Shown here: positions 58,386 to 64,000 of the stretch, one piece after another
Position numbering within the stretch: the stretch's first letter is position 1
Layout of the letters: each line of letters begins with the position of its first letter
Origin: Odocoileus virginianus
Lineage: Eukaryota > Chordata > Mammalia > Artiodactyla > Cervidae
NCBI RefSeq assembly: GCF_023699985.2
Contig: NC_069695.1
Span: forward strand, 10,351,501-10,415,500
Length of the DNA: 64,000 nucleotides
Direction of reading: 5' to 3'
Program-made: the position numbers and the translations under genes
Notes under the pieces: generated by a model
Told to the model about the DNA's origin: nothing
What the model saw: only the letters and a program-made list of their open reading frames with translations
Database searches by the model: none

Positions 58386-58494
58386 ATTTATTGAATAAAT
58401 GTTAAGAAGGTAGGAAGGATTCACTGGAAAATATGAACGAAAAGGAAATAATCCCCCTTGATCCCACAGCCTGCTGATAATTGTTCAATATTTT

Positions 58495-58685
58495 GGTATA
58501 TTTCCTTCCAGCTTTTTCACTGACTATTATAGTAATAGGATTAGCCACGTCCCTTTATCATTTAGCTTCTTATGAGCTCATTGGCTACAGACATACATTA
58601 ATAGATGGCTTTACCATTGTTTAGCTCCCTGTTGTCAGACATTTAGTTTGCAGCCCTTTGCTCACAGCATTTGTTTAACGCCTCA
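58495..58685 (-). repeat. Possible old L1 fragment, antisense
   Basis: TTTTGGTATATTTCCTTCCAG and ATGGCTTTACCATTG resemble antisense old L1. Weak call. Confidence 0.4.
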
Positions 58686-59094
58686 AGGTGGGGGCCTGGC
58701 CACGGGCTGGGTTTGGGAGATGATCGTGGATGTGAGCCCACGCCTCCCCCTTGGCTGTCTCCTGCACTTACATGGCGGCAGCGAAGACAGCACTCTACAG
58801 TTAGCATCGTGAATCATCTCGGGTGAGAGTGAAACCAGGATTTCAGCTTTTCCTTTGAGTTTCAAAATTCAGAATTACTACAACAAAATTTACTTTGTAG
58901 TAGTAAGATTGCCAAGACACAGGATGCCTATTCTTTTGGAAGTAAAGTAAGTAGTGATCTGTACAAAACAGTGAAGGGAAGAAACCCGTTTGATCCCTGG
59001 TGACTGAAGGCAGTTCTTATTAGCCAGGATGGGGGATCTTCATGAAGACAGACCACCTCATAATTAAACAGGTACAAGACACAGGCAGGATTTT

Positions 59095-59620
59095 TTTTTT
59101 AAATTTTGTTGTGGTAAAACATACATAACAGAAAAATTAACAACCGTTGAAGTGTACAGTTGATTGGCATTCAGTACACTCACAGTATTGTGCACCATCC
59201 ACCACCACTATCCGTTCCCAGAATGTTTTCACTATCCAGACAGAAACTCTGTACCCACTGAAGAACAATGCCCTCTGCTCTGGTAACCTCTGTTTTAATT
59301 CCTGTCCCCACAAAGTTGCCTCTCCTGTATCTCTCATGCAAATGGAATCATAGACCTCACTCCTTTGTGTCGGGCTGATTTCACTCATTTCACAGCGTTC
59401 CCAAGGTTCATCCCTGTTGCAGCACGCGTCAGTACTTGGTTTCCCCTTTTATGGCTGCGTAACATTTTGTTGCATGTATATACCACATTTTTGTCTGTTC
59501 CTCTGTTGATGGATAGTTGGGTTATTTCCACTTTATTGGCCAGTGTGAATAATGCTCCCATGAACATTGGGGTGCACCTAACTGTGGGGGTCCCTGCCTT
59601 GGGAATGCTTCTTAAATGAC
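59095..59620 (-). repeat. Old L1 3' region, antisense
   Basis: TTGTTGTGGTAAAACATACA, CAGAAACTCTGTACCCACTG, TTTTATGGCTGCGTAACATT and GAACATTGGGGTGCAC follow antisense L1M order. Confidence 0.8.
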
Positions 59621-61079
59621 CGTGATCTGATGTTTCCAGTGTCTGTTACAGCCTGAGCAGGCTGCTGGGCTAAGGCAGGCATGGAAGAAGTGTGAGGGCA
59701 ACGTGTTCACTGCAAGAGGAGGAGGAGTGTGTCCATGAACCAGCCTGGTCTTGCCTGATGTCATGTGAACAAATGCTACAGTGGTTTGGGGGCAAAATGT
59801 TAAATTTCCACAGCTAAGCAAATTGCTACTTTGGAAATCATGTGAATAAACCCAGAGGGCTCATTCTGTCAACTATGGAATTTTGTTATCATAGAGGCTA
59901 TCCCGTGGGCTATTGTTAAGTGTTACATTTGAGAGAAATATCAGATATGAACATGGAAAGGAAGCATTGTTGCCCAGAAGAGCTCAAGGTAGAATCAAAG
60001 TGACGCTGAGCAGAGAAGGAGCAGATTTTGTTACTGGCCAAACCCAGCTTTTCGCAAGTTCAGAGTCTTAACTTGGGCCCTGGTGTCAGGAAGCACAGTC
60101 ATCTTTATGGCTCCTCAGAGGAATACAACCAATACAAGGCATGTTTTAATCAGGGCACTGCTGATTACTGATGATTCCAGCCCTGTCCCAGGGAAGGATG
60201 GCACCTCCCAATGAAGCAATCAGTTATGGTCATGTCATCACCTCGTTATTTCTGCAGCCCAGCTTCTGCAGACGCCTCCTGGGGAGACCCAGAGTTGCGG
60301 GCTGTCTGAGGCGCTGGAGTTCTCAGTGGGCTGCGTTAAGTGGCAGTCGTTTGAATTAAAGGCGAGTTGTGGGTGGGTTGGGATTGACTGGGCTGGATTT
60401 GGATGATCTATTGTCAGCTTCAGAGCTCTCTGACCCCATTCTGTGTAAGAGCTTGTCAGCATCCCGGGAGTGATTGGTTCACAAGTCTGCGCTGATTGGA
60501 AGGATACTGCTAATCAAGAGACTGAGGGAGCAGGGGCAGAACCCAGCCCCAGCCCAGAGGGGTCACATGGCTTCTTGGGGTGACTGGAGTCTGCAGGCAC
60601 ACAACTCCAAGAGCTGCAGAGACCTCCCCCCCTTGTCCTGGAGGAAAAAAGGGGGCTAAATTGACAGAAACGAAGACCAGTTGTTACATAATTTTCAGGA
60701 TTTGACTTTTTTTTTTAAGCTAAAGAAACAAGAAGGTCTATGACTATTAACCTGTTCGTGCAAGGATCTGCCCCATCACACCTTACTGACTCCCTCTCCT
60801 CTTGTTTTCGCTCATATTTCAACTCACTCTAGCCATTCCTCAGTGTTAGGTCTCTCACATACCCCTCTGTCCCTTTGCCCATGCTGTATTTATAAATAAA
60901 ATCCCCTTTCCTTCTCCACTGGTAAAATTACACTCACCCTTTAAGATTTGCTTCATCTTCCACTTCTTAAAGCCTTTTCCATTCTGCTGGTGTTGGCTAA
61001 ATTTCTACCTTCTCGGTTTCCACCCTAGTTGATATGCATCTCCTTATTGTGCAGTCCCAATCATAGTGAAATGATTGGT

Positions 61080-61700
61080 TCCCGTCCATTTTTGTTTTCC
61101 TACATATTTGTATATGCATAAGTCAGAGGGTAGTTCTATCACATACAAATGGTACCATATTCTATTAACTGTTTTGCAACTTGCTTTTCACTCAATATTC
61201 TTTTTAGTTACCCATGCATTATGTTCTAATTTGCTTAGTTTAACAGCTTCATAGCATCCCATGGTATGAATAGTCCACATTTTATCTGTTTCCCTGATTG
61301 GTAGATATATAGGTTGTATTTTATTGTTATATATTCTGCATTAAACATTGTTTTGCACACCTACTTGTACACTTATGTGAGTTTCTCTAGGTAATATCTA
61401 GAAGTACAGTTGCTGGATTCTTAGGTCCTTATATATTCAATTTTACTAGATATGCCCAATTGTTCTTAAGAATGGCTGTTGCAGTTTACATTTGGACCAG
61501 CAATATATATATGAGAGTTCCTTTTCCCCTCAACATTTCATAGTATCAAAGTTCTTCAGGTAGTGCCACCCTGGACTGTCATTTTTGTCTACATTTCTCT
61601 GATTTCCACTGAGGTTGAGTATCTGATATTTACTGGTCATGTGACTTTCTTCCATGAATTCCCTGCATATGTCATTTGTTCATTTTTCAAATTTTAACTG
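61080..61700 (-). repeat. Old L1 (L1ME-like) region, antisense
   Basis: TTTTGCAACTTGCTTTTCAC, AGTACAGTTGCTGGATTC, TTTACATTTGGACCAGCAAT and TCTGATTTCCACTGAGGTTG fit antisense old L1. Diverged. Confidence 0.6.
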
Positions 61701-62231
61701 CCCATATCATGCCTGTGTCTTGTTGACTGTAGACTCAGAGATAATAAAAGTCAGGGTTTTTATCATGTGTAACAACAGGACTTGCTTTCCTTATGCATCA
61801 ACATGTTTTCTAAGTCAATACAACAGCAATAAATCTAGCAGATTTATCTGTTTAACAGATAAAGAACCACAGGCAAGTCCTTCACACACACAGAAGTTAG
61901 AAGCTCTTCATGGCCAGAGTGGAGTTTACGGGTTTGGTAGTAATAATACAAACAGCCCTTTCCCTTCATGGGTACCATTAAATACTTTCAAAGTGCTTGT
62001 AGATCCATTGTACCACTTCTTAAAGTAGCCTCGTGAGGTAAGGAGCATAGACTGGCAGTGATCTTTAGGCTGTAGGCAAGCTTTCCCTCAACTGCCCTAA
62101 GGAGTGATCTCAGATGTGGTGAAGGTTCATTCATTTTTTTTTTTGAAGATTTTTTTTTTTTCATATGGACCATTTTAAAAATCTTTATAGCATTTGTTAT
62201 AAGATTGCTTCCATTTTTTGTTTTGTATTTT

Positions 62232-62328
62232 TTTTTTTTTTTTGGCTGTAAGGCATGCGGGATCTTAGCTTCCCAACCAGGAATCAAACTAGGTGAAGTC
62301 CTAGCTGGACTGCTGGGAAAGTCCCTGG
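62232..62328 (-). repeat. CHR-type SINE fragment, antisense
   Basis: TTTTTTGGCTGTAAGGCATG, GGATCTTAGCTTCCCAACC and GGACTGCTGGGAAAGTCCC. Confidence 0.7.
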
Positions 62329-63029
62329 TGAAGAGAACATTCTTGTTGCCATTTTACAAATGACAAAATTTGAATTTTTTGAAATTGAGATTTGTGTTTT
62401 TTTGGTTGAAGATAGATAATCCTTTAGAGTTTTACACCAGCTGGCCTTTGCTGATTGCGTCCTCCTTATGTTAACATGTTCCTTTGTCTTCTGTATGTCC
62501 CATGAAAGGGTGGTAAAATTTAAAGGCTTGGTTAGATTTAGGTTTGTTTGTTTTAAAAACCAAAAACCCTTTATTACTGATGGTGGGTGTTCCCATCAAG
62601 ATGCACAGAATGCCTAGCTGTCTTTTGGTGGAGTCAGCAGCCATCGCTTATGTCTAGATCAGTTAATTCATCAAGAGTTACAGAATGGTGATGTTCTCAT
62701 TCCACTTTTCCTCCCTCCCTTACTCCCCTAGAGTAAGTCTAGGAAGGGAAGCTTCTCCTCACTAACTAGTTACCCTAATAGAATTTACACAGGAAAGCTA
62801 GGCTGGATGTTTGCTTCCTTATATACTGCTTGTCAGAGTAATGAGTTGGTTCCCTACCATCCTCTGAAAGGTATTCCCTTCGCTTTCTTAGGAAAAGATA
62901 AACATGAGGATTCATGTCTTAGTCTTTATCCTTTGATTTGACCTGAATGTTTGAGATGTGAGAAGTCACCCACACGGGTGGCCACTCCCATCTGGTGGTG
63001 AGTAGTTTGGAAAAGGGCTGTGAAACCAA

Positions 63030-63230
63030 GTAGGGTGAACATGAACTGGGGACTCAGTTGTATCTGAATTTGTATCTTGGTGTTGGCACTTCCCAGCCGT
63101 GTGACATCAGCACACTGCTTACCTTTTCTGAGCCTAAGTTTTCCCAGAAATTTGAGGGAAGTTAATAATACCCATCTGCCTGGATTCAGGGAAAGTGAAG
63201 GGAGCCCAGCCCAGGATCTGGTTCATGTTG
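63030..63230 (+). repeat. MIR-like ancient SINE
   Basis: CAGCCGTGTGACATCAGC, TTTTCTGAGCCTAAG and TAATAATACCCATCTGCCT follow MIR order in sense orientation. Confidence 0.6.
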
Positions 63231-63687
63231 GAGGCCTGGGAAATGGTCACTGTTACCTGTGTGTTAGGGAACGCAGCCCTCCTTGCCACTTTTCAAACAG
63301 AATTGGCTTCCTGAGGTCTGACGGTGGCCTGTCACATGTGCCTTGAAGAATCAGGGCTCTCTCTCAGGGTGGGGATGGAGAGTAGCCCTCACATGCACAT
63401 TCCAGGTAGGAAAAGGAAGAAGAGAAGGTCAGAGAGGTGCACCTTCCAGCCGTCTAGTTCCCTTTAAAGAGACCACCAGTCAACTCATCACTCTCACTGG
63501 CCTTCCTTAGGATAAAGGAAGCAGGAAAATGAAGTTCTCTGTTTTCTTTTGCTCCAACCATTGTCATCTCGATAACGAGTTCTAGAAGGAAGGAGGAGGG
63601 AGGGACTGGAGATGCTGCCAGGAGCACTCAATCCTGAAACTTAGGAAAACCCACGCTGTCTTGCACACCTTTGTCTTTTCTGCACAG

Positions 63688-63831
63688 GCCATCGGGAATG
63701 CTAAAACCACCCGCAATGACAACAGCAGCCGTTTCGGAAAGTACATTCAGATCGGCTTTGACAAGAGGTACCGCATCATCGGCGCCAACATGAGGACCTA
63801 CCTGTTGGAGAAGTCCAGAGTGGTCTTTCAG
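63688..63831 (+). CDS. MYO5B: MYO5B exon 6 (switch-I exon)
   Basis: The acceptor is TTGTCTTTTCTGCACAG and the donor GTGAGC. The 144-base exon is read in phase 0 to phase 0 and gives 48 residues: AIGNAKTTRNDNSSRFGKYI, then QIGFDKRYRIIGANMRTYLL and EKSRVVFQ. NDNSSRFGK is the switch-I motif that senses the gamma-phosphate of ATP, and LLEKSRVVFQ is the conserved strand after it. Exon length and boundaries match the family layout. From memory the human residue in KRY-IIG is His where this copy has Arg. The gene continues beyond the window edge; the last 169 bases are intron 6. Confidence 0.95.
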
Positions 63832-64000
63832 GTGAGCCGCATGACTGCACGTTTTGTTTCTTTTTTCCCGGGGATGGTGCTTCCTTGCTGCATGTTCTGC
63901 TCCCGGTGCCCAAAGAACACCTCGTCTTCTGAACCCAGACTTGGATAGACTTGTGCTTTCGGTCTTCTTTCTTCCTTTTTTTAATTAATGAGTTTTCATT
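63832..64000 (+). other. MYO5B intron 6, 5' end
   Basis: Starts with donor GTGAGC. The last part is T-rich; nothing else is recognised. Confidence 0.85.

Larger units (their letters stand above)
56477..63687 (+). other. MYO5B intron 5 (about 7.2 kb)
   Basis: Bounded by GTAAAG and TGCACAG. It contains an antisense BovB end, a SINE 3' fragment, a MER5-like element, three antisense old L1 pieces, a CHR SINE fragment and a MIR-like stretch. The segments 57270-57990, 59630-61070, 61710-62220 and 62340-63020 hold nothing I recognise. Confidence 0.85.
1..64000 (+). other. MYO5B: MYO5B gene body, 5' portion (exons 2-6, incomplete at both ends)
   Basis: Five exons on the + strand join into one open frame of about 243 codons matching the N-terminal region of myosin Vb, an actin-based motor that moves RAB11/RAB8-type recycling vesicles to the apical membrane of epithelial cells. 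Every junction has an AG acceptor and GT donor, and the phases agree (0, 1, 2, 0). The exon order and lengths (111, 172, 145, 157, 144) fit a class V myosin head. The initiator exon (about nine residues) is upstream and the rest of the motor, the IQ neck, coiled coil and globular tail are downstream. The symbol is chosen over MYO5A and MYO5C from diagnostic segments such as KDYKEGDKSLQLRLEDET and FLESNHIYTYCG, compared from memory. Exon numbers assume one short coding exon upstream. Confidence 0.93.

Noticed and set aside
63661..63948. 95-residue open frame covering exon 6
   Set aside because: The GTGAGC donor ends the exon at 63831; the rest is intron.

Overview
The window is mammalian nuclear DNA, almost certainly from a ruminant of the cattle/sheep/goat group. 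The evidence is the dense scatter of Bov-tA and BOV-A2 SINEs, CHR-type SINEs, 3' ends of the BovB (RTE) LINE and young ruminant L1 3' ends. I cannot fix the species from the sequence alone. There is no bacterial, plasmid or phage content, and most open frames are chance frames inside introns and repeats.

The only protein-coding gene I can support is the 5' part of MYO5B (unconventional myosin Vb) on the + strand. Five exons are present with good splice sites: 687-797, 14225-14396, 19103-19247, 56320-56476 and 63688-63831. They keep one reading frame across phases 0, 1, 2 and 0 and encode about 243 residues. This is roughly residues 10-252 of the protein: the SH3-like N-terminal subdomain and the start of the motor domain, including the P-loop GESGAGKT and switch-I NDNSSRFGK. 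The exon with the initiator methionine lies upstream and the rest of the gene downstream. MYO5B protein calls rather than MYO5A/5C rest on remembered family sequences (for example RLEDET, FLESNHIYTYCG, IYGQDV).

Layout: partial intron 1 (1-686); intron 2 (about 13.4 kb, many SINEs, a BovB nested in an L1 end, a long old antisense L1); intron 3 (about 4.7 kb, antisense L1 hit by three SINEs, then a sense L1 ending about 45 bases before exon 4); intron 4 (about 37 kb, a 39-bp minisatellite, a 381-bp tandem duplication, a U2 snRNA fragment, several BovB copies, a Tigger1 deletion derivative); intron 5 (about 7.2 kb); and the start of intron 6.

I found no convincing new gene system. The points most worth checking concern RNA processing: oppositely oriented SINEs flanking exon 3, a tandem splice acceptor at exon 3, and an L1 insertion crowding the exon 4 acceptor. 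Next come several well-preserved insertion histories: two sites hit twice by SINEs, a U2 fragment between direct repeats, and a back-to-back inverted SINE pair.
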